Origin: Amorphophallus konjac
Lineage: Eukaryota > Streptophyta > Magnoliopsida > Alismatales > Araceae
Length of the DNA: 64,000 nt
Direction of reading: 5' to 3'
NCBI GenBank assembly: GCA_022559845.1
Contig: CM040120.1
Coordinates: 307,432,740-307,496,739, forward strand
Shown here: positions 41,908 to 53,464 of the stretch, piece by piece
How positions within the stretch are numbered: the stretch's first letter is position 1
Layout of the letters: each line of letters begins with the position of its first letter
The notes under the pieces: generated by a model
Seen by the model: only the letters and a program-made list of their open reading frames with translations
Database searches by the model: none
Told to the model about the DNA's origin: nothing
Position numbers and translations under genes: made by a program

Positions 41908-44474
41908 ATGTGGTGCACACATGATTCATTTCAACAGCTTGTTTCAGAAACCTGGCAGCATACTCAAACTCATGACCCTAATCCTCTGGTTAGGTTCTTT
42001 ATCAAGCTGAAGACAGTTAAGGCTTCGCTATGTAAATGGAATAAAGAAACTTTTGGGGATATAAACTCTGCTGTAGTTTCTACAAAAGCTGATGTAGAAC
42101 TAAAGAAAAGCTGCTATGACATTGACCCCTCTAATGATAACAAGGTAAGGCTGAATGCTGCCAATGCCTATCTTCGTCAAGCCCAATTCAGAGAAGAAAT
42201 TTTTTGGAATCAGAAATCTCGGGTTGACTGGATAGAATGTGGTGATAGAAACACTTCATTTTACCATGCGGTTGCTCAATGCAACAGAAGAAGGAACATA
42301 ATTAGAAGGCTCAAAGTTGGGGAATCTAATGAATGGTGTTCTGATCAGGAAAATCTGAGGATACATGCTTAGAACTACTTCAAAAGTCTTTTTTCTTCTG
42401 AGAATCATTCCCTGGACTCTGAAATGTTGAACTGCATCTCGCAGGTTGTCACAGAAACTCAGAACATGGTTTTATGTGCTGCCCCAAGTCTTTCAGAGAT
42501 CCGTGAAGCTGTCTGGTCCTTAAAAGGCTCCAGTTCCCCTGGTCCAGATGGTTTCTCTGGGGAACTTTTTACTACAGTATGGGAAACTATTGGACAGGAT
42601 CTCTGTGAAGCTGTAAATGCCTTTTTCCAAGGCTTCCCACTGCCAAGGGGAATATCTTCCTCCCTCGTTACTCTAATCCCCAAGGTACATGAACCAAAAT
42701 CATTCAATGATTTCCGGCCTATTAGTTTATGCAACTTCACATACAAAGTTATTTCCAGGATTATTTCAGAAAGATTGACCCCTATTATGCCTAACATAAT
42801 ATCAAAGAGCAGGGTGCCTTTGTGAAAGGGCGGTTTATCTTAGACAATGTGTCCCTGGCTAGATAGCTGATGATGGATATAAACAGAAAAGTTAGGGGTC
42901 ATAACATGATTATCAAGCTGGATATGGCTAAAGCATATGATAGAATGGAGTGGGACTTTGTTTTAGCAGTTTTGAGAAAGTTCGGTTTCAGTACCAGGTT
43001 CACATCTCTAATAGGTATGCTTCTATATAATTGCTGGTTCTCAATCAATTTTAATGGAATTGTCTCTGGCTTCTTTAAATCTAATAGAGGCATTAGGCAA
43101 GGGGATCCAATTGCACCATATCTTTTTATAATAGCCTCGGAGGTTTTAAGCAGAGGTCTTTCAGCCCTATTTCACTCTGGGGGTCTAAAGGGTTATGTTG
43201 GGCCCAGAAGGACAATACAGATTTCCCATCTGTTATATGCTGATGACACCCTGGTTTTCTTAAATGCCAGTAGAAGGAACATAGTGGCATTCCAATAGTT
43301 TATCAATAAATATGAAAGTTGCTCGGGGCAAAAGGTCAATGCAGCTAAGAGCTGCTTTGTCCTGTCAGCTAAAGCCCCTCTTTCCTTGATACAAGCTGTT
43401 CGGACATTAACTGGCTACAAATATCAAGCTGATGGAATCAAGTATCTTGGAATTCCAATTAAAAAGGGCAGATACCTGTGTTCAGATTTCAAGTTTCTTA
43501 TTGAAAGGATTCAGACCAAGTTAGAAGGTTGGGAATCCAAGTTGCTTTCTCAAGCTGGCAAAGCTGTTCTAATAGACTCTGTCCTAAAAAGTATGCCAGT
43601 CTACCTTGCATCAGCATGTTTCATACCAAAGAAGATAATCAACTTCATGGATAGCCAATGTGCAACTTTTTTTTGGCAAGGGGAACATGGTATCAACCGC
43701 AGGCATTGGATTGCATGGTCTTATATTCAGAAGCCTCGCATAGAGGGTGGCCTTGGAATTAGGGATTTCTTATGTGTCCAGATTGCTTTTGCTGTCAAGA
43801 TGCTATGGAACATTGTTCATGGGACATCACTTTGGTCTCGATATGGTAGACAAAGATTTATCAAAACCCATATCGCTAGTAGTTATAAACCATTTCCTAC
43901 AGGTATGCCTCTAACTGTCTTCAGGCCGGCCAGAGAAATCCTACTAGAAAATAGTAGGTGGTTTGCAGGGTCTAGAGAAACAATAGACTTCCTAAGAGAC
44001 AACTGGTCAGGAAATGGCTCTGCTGTTAGTGCGGAACAGACCAGTAATAAAGAAAGTGGGAGTTTAATCCCCAATGTTTCAGTTAGAGAAGTGCTCAGGA
44101 ATAATCAGCATATGGCTTGGGGTTTCATTGGAAATGATTTCCATATCCCTAATATCCAGTTCAACAATGAGGCTGATATTTGTTTTTGGATGAGTTCTAC
44201 TAAAGGTAACTTCTCCATTAAATCAGCCTACAATCTTATTCGTACTAGAGGTATGATTAGGCCAGCCGGGGCTAAATTGTGGCATTCTGCCTTTAATCCT
44301 AGAGTAGCTCTCTTCATATGGAAGTTAATCCACCGGGCAATTCCAGTAGACAGCAGGGTTATTGACTGTGGTATCCAGATGGCTTCAAAATGCAGTTGTT
44401 GTCCCCATCCAGATTATGAAGATCTCAACCATGTGTTCATTCATGGAGACTTGGCTTCAGATTTATGGGGCTAG
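41908..44474 (+). pseudogene. LINE ORF2: reverse transcriptase and zinc-binding region
   Basis: RT blocks in order: WIECGDRNTSFYHAVA, SSPGPDGFSGELF, LIPKVHEPKSFNDFRPISL, KLDMAKAYDRMEW, GIRQGDPIAPYLF and LLYADDTLVF (YADD catalytic pair present). A zinc-binding RT-associated region follows (FSIKSAYNLI, KCSCCPHPDYEDLNHVF). Breaks: TAG at 42370, a frame change at about 42805, stops near 42862, 43296 and 44472. Confidence 0.93.
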
Positions 44475-45317
44475 ATACAACCCCTTGTCAGTAATAATGT
44501 TTGGCTGGGTGATCAGATTACTAGAAGATGTTGGAATCTATTGTCTGCTACCAGAATGCAATCATCTTTTAGCTTAGCAGGGATGTACTCAACCTTCCTT
44601 ATGCTCTGGGAAATATGGAAGCTGAGATGTGCCTCGAAATATGAAGGGGTTCTTATCAATACTAATTTCATTAAAAGGAAGATTATTTCTTCTGTTCAGA
44701 TGACTCTGGATAAAATTAATTTCCACAGGCCTCTTTCTACTGCCCAATTCAAATGCCTAGCTTCTTTTGGTCTGTCTCCTCGGGTACAGGTTAAGCAGCC
44801 AATCATGGTCTCTTGCAAATTGGCCAAACAGGGACATAATCTGCATGTAGATGGGGTATCGAAAGGTAACCCCGGCAGAAGTGGTGGAGGTGGATGCATA
44901 AGAAATTATTCTGGTGACTTGATTATAGGATTTGCCTTCTACTATGGTGTTGGTAATAGTATAATGGCAGAATGCAGGGCATTACATGATGGGCTTGCAA
45001 TTGCGAAGCATGGTGGAATTAAGCTCTTGGTAATTTTTTCTGATTGTTCCCTTCTTGTAGAGGCATGTCGGAGTGGAATATCTCCCAATTGGGATGTCTA
45101 CCCGTGGTGGAGGGAAACTTTAACTCTTCTCCATGAAAGTGGAAGTGAGATTCATCATATATTTAGGGAAGGGAACCAGGTAGCAGACTCACTGGCTTCA
45201 TATGCTTGCAGCATAACTACTAATATACTCTATACCAAAGTAAGAGAGTTACCACAGTTGACCAAGGGAGTCTTTAGAGTGGAAAAGACTGGTTTGCCCT
45301 CTTTTCGTTGTCACTAA
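44475..45317 (+). pseudogene. LINE ORF2: C-terminal RNase H domain
   Basis: LHVDGVSKGNPGRSGGGG, AECRALHDGLAIA, IFSDCSLLVEAC and GNQVADSLASYA keep the four acidic positions of a plant-type RNase H at the end of a LINE. No stop inside the domain. The frame ends with TAA at 45315-45317. Confidence 0.92.
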
Positions 45318-45539
45318 TTCTATAGTTTGTTTTCTAATATCCCTCTTTTCTTGTTCAGGCCCTCATTATAAGCCCTTTGTTTTCTCAGGGGTATGCCCCT
45401 TTGATAGTGTACATTGCACACTTATTCAATAAAAGGTAGGACCACAGGGTGAGCCAGGAGGAGTGAGAACACCCCCCCTCTATGAGGGAGGGTGCACTCG
45501 ACCTGTGCCCATCCTGACTGGTCGGTGTTGGATAAAAAA
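45318..45539 (+). other. LINE 3' untranslated region and A-tail
   Basis: About 220 bp of non-coding sequence with AATAAAA near 45428. It ends in GGATAAAAAAAA directly before the target duplication. Confidence 0.85.
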
Positions 45540-45554
45540 AAGATTCAACATTAT

Positions 45555-45720
45555 GTACTTTTGATTATTATTCAATAAAAGTAAAGGTTTTGTCCAATTA
45601 TGGTGCATTCATTTTTATGTGTGAATGTGTTAGCGCTCTGAGTATATTGCTCGCTTGTGGCGTACTAGCCGGCTGTTCACGTTCTCAATTAGATCTGCTT
45701 CATAATCTCGGGGCATGATA
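45555..45720 (+). repeat. LTR D, second part
   Basis: The continuation of LTR D after the LINE: a polyadenylation-type AATAAAAG near 45576, then the LTR end CTCGGGGCATGATA, a decayed form of CGGGGCGTGACA. Confidence 0.85.
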
Positions 45721-45957
45721 GTTAAGTTGGTACTAGAGCCAAGGCATAAGTAAGTCCTAGAAAGATGTCATGTCATAGGCTAAGTCCAAGGATTAAGGGC
45801 CCATACCTATGAACTAAGGAAAGAAATTTTCCACCTATGAGAGATTGGATAGAGCCTGGGATGAGATAGTTAATTAGAAATTATCTTTAGGATAATTCCC
45901 TTTCACTCTATAGGAATTAAAAAATTGTTCCTCTTCTCAGGTACCTCCATTCTCAAA
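45721..45957 (+). other. Element D primer binding site and leader
   Basis: TGGTACTAGAGCC at 45728-45740 is a slightly decayed TGGTATCAGAGCC site. The leader resembles that of E2 (CCTAGG/AAGTCC stretches, GAGATTGGATAGAGCC) up to the ATG at 45958. Confidence 0.85.
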
Positions 45958-46828
45958 ATGGCTCACCGTGTCAACTGTGACGAGATGCATCAAACGGTTG
46001 CGGGTCTTACCCAAGCCCTTCAGACTGTGGCCCAAGCTGGCGCTAGGGTTGGTGCCAAAAATTTACACGGGAACATCCAGAGTATAAATCCTCCCCGATT
46101 CTCTGGATCCGTCAACCCCGATGAAGCAGAAAATTGGATTGACGAGATGAACCGTATATTTGAGGTCATGCAATACACTAACCTAGAGAAGGTCCGTCTC
46201 GCCACATTCCAACTAAACAAGGATGCACATACGTGGTGGAAGGCACAACCTCAAAATGCTCAACTTACTTGGGATGGATTTCTTACCCTCTTCTGAGCAA
46301 AATACTTTTCTGAACATGTCAAGGGGAGAAAAGCTGAGGAATTCGCTTCTCTTCGCCAAGGCATGATGTCCGTGGCGGAATACGAACTTCAATTCTCTCG
46401 GCTGGCATCATATGATCCTCATTTGGTTAGCACTGATCTTCTAAAGGCTAACCAATTTATGGATGACTTAAGGCCCATTTTTATTACTCAACTTGGACCC
46501 CAAAATATCCGTACTTATGCGAAGATGGTCCAATGGGCACATTTATGTGAAAGGACCTTGAAAAAGGTTAGAAAATTTAAAGGTAAGGAAGAAGAGTCTA
46601 GCCGGAAGTCCGATCGGTGAGGATGGAAAGGATAGAGATTCAACATCACGGAACCCTACAAGTCCCGTGACAACAAGAAGCGATCCCGTAATGGCAACGG
46701 GAGTGGAAACGGCAAAGGCAAAAAGATCAAGGAGGAAGAAAGAGCTATCACAACTGCTTGTAGATTTTGTGAAAAGTTTGGCCATTCGGCTGAAGAGTGC
46801 TGGTAGCATCTTGGCGCTTGCTTAAGAT
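45958..46828 (+). pseudogene. Element D gag, first part
   Basis: Homologous to E1 and E2 Gag: MAHRVNCDEMHQTVAGLTQ, INPPRFSGSVNPDEAENWI, MSVAEYELQFSRLASYDPHL. The first zinc knuckle is CRFCEKFGHSAEEC. Stops at 46294, 46618, about 46633 and about 46804. It breaks off at the start of the second knuckle, where solo LTR E is inserted. Confidence 0.9.
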
Positions 46829-48576
46829 TGTTGACACCCGTTTTATACCCAATAAGTCGGGTCATCTCCTTATTCATTCTATAAGATGCTCCAAGTCGTT
46901 CACTCTTCATTGAGTCTCTTGATTAGTTGAAGCTTCTTTCTTGGGTCTGAACTCTGTGATCAGATATGGCTCCTGGTGGCGTTTCATTGGATGAATCTTA
47001 GCAAGCCCCTCATTTCATTTTTGAACCTCAATGATAATAACGGTCGGTCCTAGGCGCATTGTTTCATTCTGACGGATGGGTCCTGGACCGTTACTCTTTG
47101 AAGAGTCCTAAGGCTTAAGGCCTCGTTTTAAAGCTTATCCTTTTGATTACACGTTGATAATAACGGTCTGTCATGCAGCCGTTGTTTCATTCTGACGCCC
47201 TATGCCTTGGCCGTTGCTTCCTTGAAGAGTCAAACTTGTTGGGTCTTCTTCCCGTTGATCTTATCTTTTAGGGATAAGGTTGATAGTGACGGATGTTCCT
47301 TGGAGCGTTATTTCCAAGTGGCGGTCTGTCGTGTAGCCGTTACTTCTTTCAGAGAGTCCTGGCAGTTCAGGCCTTTTCTCTGCTACTCCGTGGCCGAAGA
47401 TAAGGGTTTGGATTGACGATATCTCTTTCAAATCTGATCCTCAGAACCTTCTGTTTGATTCTATGGACTCTTGCTGATATTATCTTCGAGGATTTGCTAA
47501 GAATTATCCCTTTATCTTGCTGGATTATCCTCTGCTCGACCTAAGAGTTTGAGGGTCTATAAATAGAACCCTTGACTTCATGGCCCAAGGGGGGAGGATT
47601 TTGAAATTCACGACGAAGTGCTGCCGAACTCAAGAGCCATCTTCATCCAAGAGGAACTGCTTCCCACGTTCATCCATCTCATGATCAAGGGAGTACTTTG
47701 GTTTTAGTCTTTCAAGTTCATTGCATGCTTAAGTTCTTCCCTGGTTTTTCCTCAATCAAAGCATTGTCCCTCCTCTTTCTCCATGTTTTCTCACTGTTCT
47801 CTAAGCATCCAAACATCCTCCTAATCTTTTAAAAAAACGCCCAGAGGGGTTAAAAAAACCAAAAACTCCCCGGTAATCCCCTTTCCTTTTGATGTCCTTA
47901 AGTTCTTTGAGAATTGATGCTATATTATTGAAAGGGCTAATTTGGGTTGTTTTTTCTTGTCTTCTACATCTTTGGCAGGTTTACAGGTTCACCAGTACGA
48001 GGTCCAAGTCTTCTAGCTGGCTGGAAGACTTGGAGTTAAAAGAATCTACATTTTGCTACTGCAGGTTATCTGACGGTCTGGTGCAGGCGCGTCATCTTCT
48101 CCTGGCGGTCTATCGGGTGGCCGTTACTTTCCAAGTAACGCACAGGGTCCTGGCCGTTATTTCTAGCTGACATGCAGGTTCTCTTTAGTTTTCTCTCCCG
48201 TGGGCGGGTGCTTCATCCACCTATTTCCAAGGTATTTACAGGTCTTTTTGCTTGTTTTTACTTTGGTGGCGATCACATCGTTCCTTAGTCTTGGGCATTA
48301 GCTTTCTCATTCATCACATATCTCTTTTATTTCCTTGCTTGCTCCACCCCTTGTGGTGTGTTTTATTTACTCTTTTGCTCCACGCCCCGGCGTGTGTTTT
48401 CCCTCTTCTTTGGCGTAGTTTGAGCGAGATAGCATGCCCATGCTAGAGCTAGCTTTGATTGCCTAGGTTCATGATCACATGTTCATAGGTTAAGAGTGGA
48501 TCTTTGATTACATGCTTGTCGCTTCATCATTCAAAACCCCCCAAAGAAAAGATAGATAGGCAAAGTAAAATCAACA
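46829..48576 (+). mobile_element. Solo LTR E (1748 bp) in gag D
   Basis: Begins TGTTGACACCC and ends TCAACA, so the ends are 6 bp inverted repeats, with AAGAT at 46824-46828 and 48577-48581. It has a TATA box and no internal domain, PBS or PPT. Three partial direct repeats beginning GATAATAACGGTC or GATAGTGACGG lie at about 47030-47380. Its family is not recognised. Confidence 0.88.
47558..47565 (+). promoter_or_regulatory. TATA box of solo LTR E
   Basis: TATAAATA in GAGGGTCTATAAATAGAACC, about 730 bp into the LTR, indicating plus-strand orientation. Confidence 0.7.
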
Positions 48577-48581
48577 AAGAT

Positions 48582-48765
48582 GTGGAAGTTAGGAGCATCA
48601 CATGCCTGATTGCGCCTTAATGAAAGAACAACCCTCGAAGAATGACAGCGGAAATATTCCTTTCGAAGAGTCATTCCAGAGAAAGAGAAAAAGAGAGAGA
48701 GAAAGAAGAACAAGGGGAATCGAAGTCTAGCTCGAGAGAAGGAGTTCAATAGAGAAATCCCTTGA
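48582..48765 (+). pseudogene. Element D gag, second part
   Basis: Resumes inside the second zinc knuckle directly after solo LTR E (CGS, a stop, then EHHMPDCALMKEQPS), matching [18 protein letters not shown] of E2. The frame continues for about 60 codons of low-complexity charged sequence. Confidence 0.82.
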
Positions 48766-49474
48766 ATTCTATTCAGAGCTACATTTTTTTTCTTCTGCTA
48801 TAATTCGTGATTTTATTTTTTGTTTTCCTGATTTCATTTGATACAACTCATCCAGTGTTTCTCTGGTGGTGCATTGCCATACTGATTAGAGGTGTGATCA
48901 GTTCATAGCTGATCACGATCTGGTCTGTGGACCAGGGTGTAAGGAAGGGTCCTCGTGTGCTGCCTTAGTGCAGTGTCACTGATTCTACTGGGGTAGAATC
49001 AGGGGTGAGTTCATCAGGTTGGTGAGCACGGGTTCCCTCTGTATCTTCAGAGGAAGGGAGGAGGTTGTTCCTCTGGTGGGAAGTTGTGTGATTAGCTCTT
49101 ATAGCGGATTCATCCGTGTTTGCTTGTGCAAGTGAAGCCTCATCCTGATCAGGTGAGGGGTGGACAGATTGCTGGAAGTAATCGAACCACCTAAAAAAGC
49201 TCAGTGTCTTCATGGTTTGATTTTCATATCTTCTATCCCTATTCTCAAACTAGCTCTCGATCCTACCAGGAGTATATCAGCATATGAGTTCAGTTGTCGT
49301 TGCGCTTAAGGTGTTTGTCAATAATTCTTTCTGATGGCATGAACTAAGATTATTACTCCTTCGTTTAGTTTGTCAGTATCGAAATTGAGTGTTAGTTTAA
49401 ATTTCTTTAAGTTGGTCTATTAAATGGGCTGATCTATTCACCTGCCCCTCTAGATCTGCATTGACATTCTCATC
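48766..49474 (+). repeat. LTR end of copia element F (left limit uncertain)
   Basis: Non-coding sequence ending CATTCTCATCA before a primer site and a Sirevirus gag, so it is the last part of a 5' LTR. Its start against gag D is not clear, and it is shorter than full Sirevirus LTRs. The minus-strand 82-codon ORF here has no recognisable domain. Confidence 0.55.
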
Positions 49475-49501
49475 AGTTAGTATCAGAGCGGGTTTCCCAC
49501 A
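49475..49501 (+). other. Element F primer binding site
   Basis: AGTATCAGAGCGGG at about 49479-49492 is a one-base variant of the TGGTATCAGAGC primer site. The gag start follows at 49502. Confidence 0.75.
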
Positions 49502-50800
49502 ATGTGGTCCAACGATCGGAGAAGATCTAGAAATGGCAATGCTTTTAGTTTCTTAGCTGAGGGACATTCAATTAATAGACCACTATTTTTTGATGGTGTT
49601 AACTATTTGTATTGGAAGAACATGATGGAAGTATTCTTACGAGCTCAGAGTCATGAACTATGGAGAGTTGTTAGCCACAGTCCATTCCAATGTCCTGAAC
49701 ATGAAAATACATGGACCAGAGAACAAATTCGTTTGTCAACTATCAACTGGAGTATAATGAACGTTATGCAGTGCGCGTTTCACCCGGATGAGTACTCAAG
49801 AATTTTCGCCTGCAAATCCGCCAAGTAGATGTGGGACGAACTGGAATTTATCTATGAGGGAACATCCCAGGTAAGAGCTACCAAGGTGAATATGCTTATT
49901 TCAGACTACGAGTTGTTTAAAATGAAACATGATGAAACTGTATCTGAAATGTATGCAAGGTTTTCACAACTTATTAATAACCTTAAAGCTCTAGGAAAGG
50001 AAAATCATGAAAGTGAGCTAGTTAGAAAGATTCTTAGGTCCCTAACCCCTGCGTGGCACACTAAAGCCACTGTGATAGAAGAATCCAAGGATCTATCCAC
50101 CATGACAATGGGTGAGCTAGTGGGCTCATTGATGGCGTATGAAATGAATTTCAAGAAGAATGTGGAAGAGAACAAGAAAAACAAGTCAATAGCTCTCAAG
50201 GGATGTGAGAGTAATGAAAAAGGGATTGAGTACTCTGAGAATTTCTCAGATCTAGAAGACTATGAATAGGCCCTTCTGACCATAAAGTTTCAAAACTTCT
50301 TGAAATCCAGAGGTAAGACCTTCAGAAAAAGAAGGCCGCAGCAGATAGGCAAGAGTTCAAACCTTAAGTCTGATAGGAACAAAAATTCTAACAAAATTAT
50401 TTGCTATCAATGTAAAAGGGCAGGTCATATGAAGGGAGATTGACCCGAATTGTTGAGGAAGAACTCCAAGCTCAAGAAGAAGAAGCCTCAAGTCATGCTG
50501 TGCACGTGGAGTGATGAAGAAGAGGATGTTGAAGAAGAAGTCTCTAGAGAAGAAGAAGAAGAAGATTTGTGCTTCATGGCTCACAGTGATGAGGAGGTAA
50601 CCAATTTCTTCGAGAACTTTTCAATTGATGATTGGGAAGATGCATATGGTGATCTCCTTCATAAGTACAACTCATTGAGTAAGGAACATAGAGTGCTAAA
50701 AAGGAAATTGAATGCTACTATTGAGGATAAAGATATCATTCAAAATGAAAAAGAAAAGCTCAAAACAGAAATGGAAGAACTAAGCTCACTTAAAAAATGA
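49502..50800 (+). pseudogene. Element F: Sirevirus-type copia gag
   Basis: One frame with stops at 49826, 50267 and 50441. It opens with RPLFFDGVNYLYWKNMMEVF and continues with the copia Gag core (ELFKMKHDETVSEMYARFSQ, IEESKDLSTMTMGELVGSLM). The zinc knuckle CYQCKRAGHMKGD is followed by TGA in place of the last cysteine. An acidic block and a coiled-coil-like C-terminus come next. It is interrupted at 50830 by LTR H. It is clearly homologous to the minus-strand gag of G. Confidence 0.9.
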
Positions 50801-51239
50801 AAATGAAAACCTGAGAGAAAAAAATGAAAGTGTTGGGTCCCGTAGTGCAGGAAGACGGATCTAGAGGCGGGGTGAATAGATCCTCCTATTAAAAATTTGT
50901 TCAATTAAAACACAAACACGCCACAACAGAAACTAACACATCTAAACAATTAGGCACGACGTACATTTACCAAGTAGCAAATAGATGGACATTAAGGATT
51001 AAAAATGACTTGTAGAGCCAAACTCAAGTTAGCTCAATGTCTGCACAAATTAAGTGTGTGTAGCAATTTGATTGGATTTAGTGTGTGATAGTATCAAAAT
51101 AAACTTGTGAATGGAGATAGAGGAAATGGACAGTCACACAGGCATTTACATATGGACACGGTGATTTTTAAGGTGGTTCGGGACCACGGGGGGCTCCTCA
51201 CATCCACCCCTCACTCAACTGAATGAGGCTTCACTACTG

Positions 51240-51720
51240 GTAAACCAGTACGGGGATAAATCCCCCCCCACACACACGGAACCAAGTTCCAACACATACG
51301 CAAGGTGACGCCTACACACACACGGGGAACAAACCCCAACACACACATACACGGAAATAGAGTTTCCAACATGATCTGATGACCGGATCAACAAAACACA
51401 CACACACTACAACAGATGCAACACTCTACACACACGAACAACCGGATCTGGATAGACCCACACACACACGTAGATTTGAAAAGACCCATGCACAACCACG
51501 GATCTGAATGAGACAACACACACAACTATGGATCTGAATCGATCCACACACACATACACACATGGGGATGAACCCCAGAACACGCTTCTAGAAATGTAGC
51601 TCACAGATGCACACGTTGCAAGTTGCAGCAAACTTAACTGACTCGGATGTGCACACCGCACAATCCGACCACACACAACTCGGATGTGCACACCGCATAA
51701 TCCGACCACACACTTGATGT
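51240..51720. repeat. CA-rich imperfect repeats in LTR H
   Basis: Repeated CACACACAC runs alternate with GGATCTGAAT, GGGGAACAAACCCC and CTCGGATGTGCACACCGCA. The last occurs twice (about 51640 and 51682). Confidence 0.8.
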
Positions 51721-52018
51721 TCACAGATTTAGAAGGAAATGGACACTTGAAGCTCATAGCACTTTAGAAGAGGAAACATAAATAAAAACTTCATATCTAG
51801 GCTCCCCCTTAGAGAATGATGCAGATCTTGGGCTGATGTTGCTTCTCCACTTGATTTCCCCTTGATTTGCCTCAACTTGATCTTGAGAAGCTTGCTCTTG
51901 GATGAAGAATTTGTGGACGAATCACTGTTCACGGAGTTCTCACAGTAGCTCTCCTTCTCACCTTGGTAGCCTCCTCTTCATCCTTTTGGTGATTAGGGTT
52001 TTTGACCCCAATGAGATA

Positions 52019-52026
52019 TTTTTATA
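52019..52026 (-). promoter_or_regulatory. TATA box of LTR H
   Basis: TATAAAAA on the minus strand (GTTGTATAAAAATATCTC), between the GGTCGACC modules and the R-U5 part. Confidence 0.6.
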
Positions 52027-52168
52027 CAACTAGGATGGTCAAGGGACAAGCCAGGAACCAGATCCACAAATCATAGCATGTCTAGTGGCTTTGGGATTAA
52101 AAAATCCAAGGAGAAGGGCTTCCCACGTTGAAGAAACACAAAGTTTACAATTGTTGCCTCGGGGGGTC

Positions 52169-52350
52169 CGGTCGACTGGATCTGGGCGGTCGATCGACCG
52201 AACTCTGAAAATTCTCAGAATATTTGGTGCTGGAAAGTTAGGTCGACCGAACTACCCCTTTAGGTCGACCGAACTCTGTCAGAGTTCAGTCCCTTAGTTG
52301 CTGGAAAATTAGGTCGACCGAAATGGTCCCATAGGTCGACCAAACTCTGG
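52169..52350. repeat. GGTCGACC palindromic modules upstream of the LTR H TATA box
   Basis: Six modules in about 180 bp containing GGTCGAC or GGTCGATCGACC, four of them followed by GAAC or CAAAC: about 52170, 52189, 52241, 52262, 52311, 52332. They lie 140-330 bp upstream of the minus-strand TATA box, in U3. Confidence 0.88.
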
Positions 52351-53434
52351 AAAACTTGCAAAAACGGATTGTTAGCCTAATGAAACATATCTTTATGACA
52401 AGAGCTTTATGTCATCATTTAATCCATTCATTTTGGGGTTTGATTTAGCTTAGTTTATGCATTTTGAAGGCACAAAATATTTGAGTATTTGTCATTTCAT
52501 AAAATGGCCTTAAACACGTTCAATGCTCGCTCTTGAAGATTATGCATAGAATGCATTTATGAACAATACAAAAGACCTATTGAACCTTCATTTGCAAACC
52601 ACATTCAAGGCAAAAAGCTTCATGTTGAAAATGCATGAATTACATTCTCAAACCATCAAAATGTATACTACTCAATTTCACACAATTAAAGAGCGAAATG
52701 AAAAATCATGCATTCAAACAAAACTATTAAGCTATCAAGCCATGCAACCATTTCAATGAAAGAGCATCATCCAAGCCAGTTTCTACCAAGACTTATGTGA
52801 AATTCTTAAGCACATTGTGAACTTCAAATGCCATGAATGAAGTGTATTAAGGAGAGCTACGTGAAATGCACATGGTGAGATCGATGCTATAACAAGGCAA
52901 GAATCTTACCAATGGTTATTGACAGACTAGACATGACATATACCACATGTTTTAGATTGTAGAAAGCAAAGTGCTTATCCACATGTTTGTTTTACCTTCC
53001 AAGCGACCGCCATAAGATTTGATCCTACAATTCAAAATAGTCAAAGTTAATACATCATGAGTTGCACAAAGACTTTGTTCATTCAGAGTAGGCTTTGAAA
53101 CCTCTTGGAGAATCTAAATTTTCTTCAACAAAAAAAATCAACTCCAAATAATCATGTAATCAAACAACATGTATGTGCCTCAAAATCCATTTACCATCTC
53201 AACCATATTAGAAGATTAAGAACGCAAAGGCTCAATGTAGCATATGCAAGTGTGTGACAGATGCAAGGGTGTGACTCCACATATCACAAGACCAGGTAGC
53301 CAAAAGCAAGTCTTTTCTAGATTCTGAAACGTATGAATCATTGTAATGCTCATGCATGCACACTGTCATCAAGAACATATGCAAGCAAACATAAAGTTTA
53401 GTTATCATCAAAAACATATGCAAGGCATACAACA

Positions 53435-53464
53435 ATCTCCCCCTTTTTGATGATGACAAACTTT
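53435..53464 (-). other. Polypurine tract and internal stub of element H
   Basis: On the minus strand CATCAAAAAGGGGGAGAT precedes LTR H. Only about 30 bp of internal sequence remain before LTR I begins. Confidence 0.75.

Larger units (their letters stand above)
39662..45539 (+). mobile_element. Full-length L1-type LINE (5.88 kb)
   Basis: A non-LTR retrotransposon with a CT-rich 5' UTR, ORF1 (DUF4283-like with zinc knuckle), ORF2 (endonuclease, RT, zinc-binding region, RNase H), a 3' UTR and a short A-tail. It is flanked by 15 bp duplications and inserted in LTR D. It is full length at both ends but carries frameshifts and stops in both ORFs. Confidence 0.95.
36545..48790 (+). mobile_element. 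Element D: Tekay-like gypsy remnant (LTR, PBS, gag)
   Basis: LTR D starts at a degraded TGTAACGCCC (CATAACGCCC) at 36545. It is split by a LINE, ends at 45720, and is followed by PBS and a gag homologous to those of E1 and E2. The gag is split by solo LTR E. No protease or RT is seen, so D may also be a gag-only element or be truncated by F. The right limit is uncertain. Confidence 0.8.
50831..53434 (-). repeat. LTR H: minus-strand Sirevirus-like 3' LTR (2.6 kb)
   Basis: On the minus strand it starts TGTTGTATGCC at 53434, directly after a PPT, and ends at 50831 (plus-strand TGTTGGGTCCC). It shares TTTTTAAGGTGGTTCG and the CTAGAGG...GGGTGAATAGATC end with LTR I. It has a TATA box at 52026-52019, GGTCGACC modules upstream of it, and a CA-rich block downstream. 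No gene. Confidence 0.8.

Noticed and set aside
48965..49213. 82-codon minus-strand ORF rich in D, E, S and T
   Set aside because: It lies in the LTR of element F, shows no domain, and has no homologous ORF in LTRs H or I.
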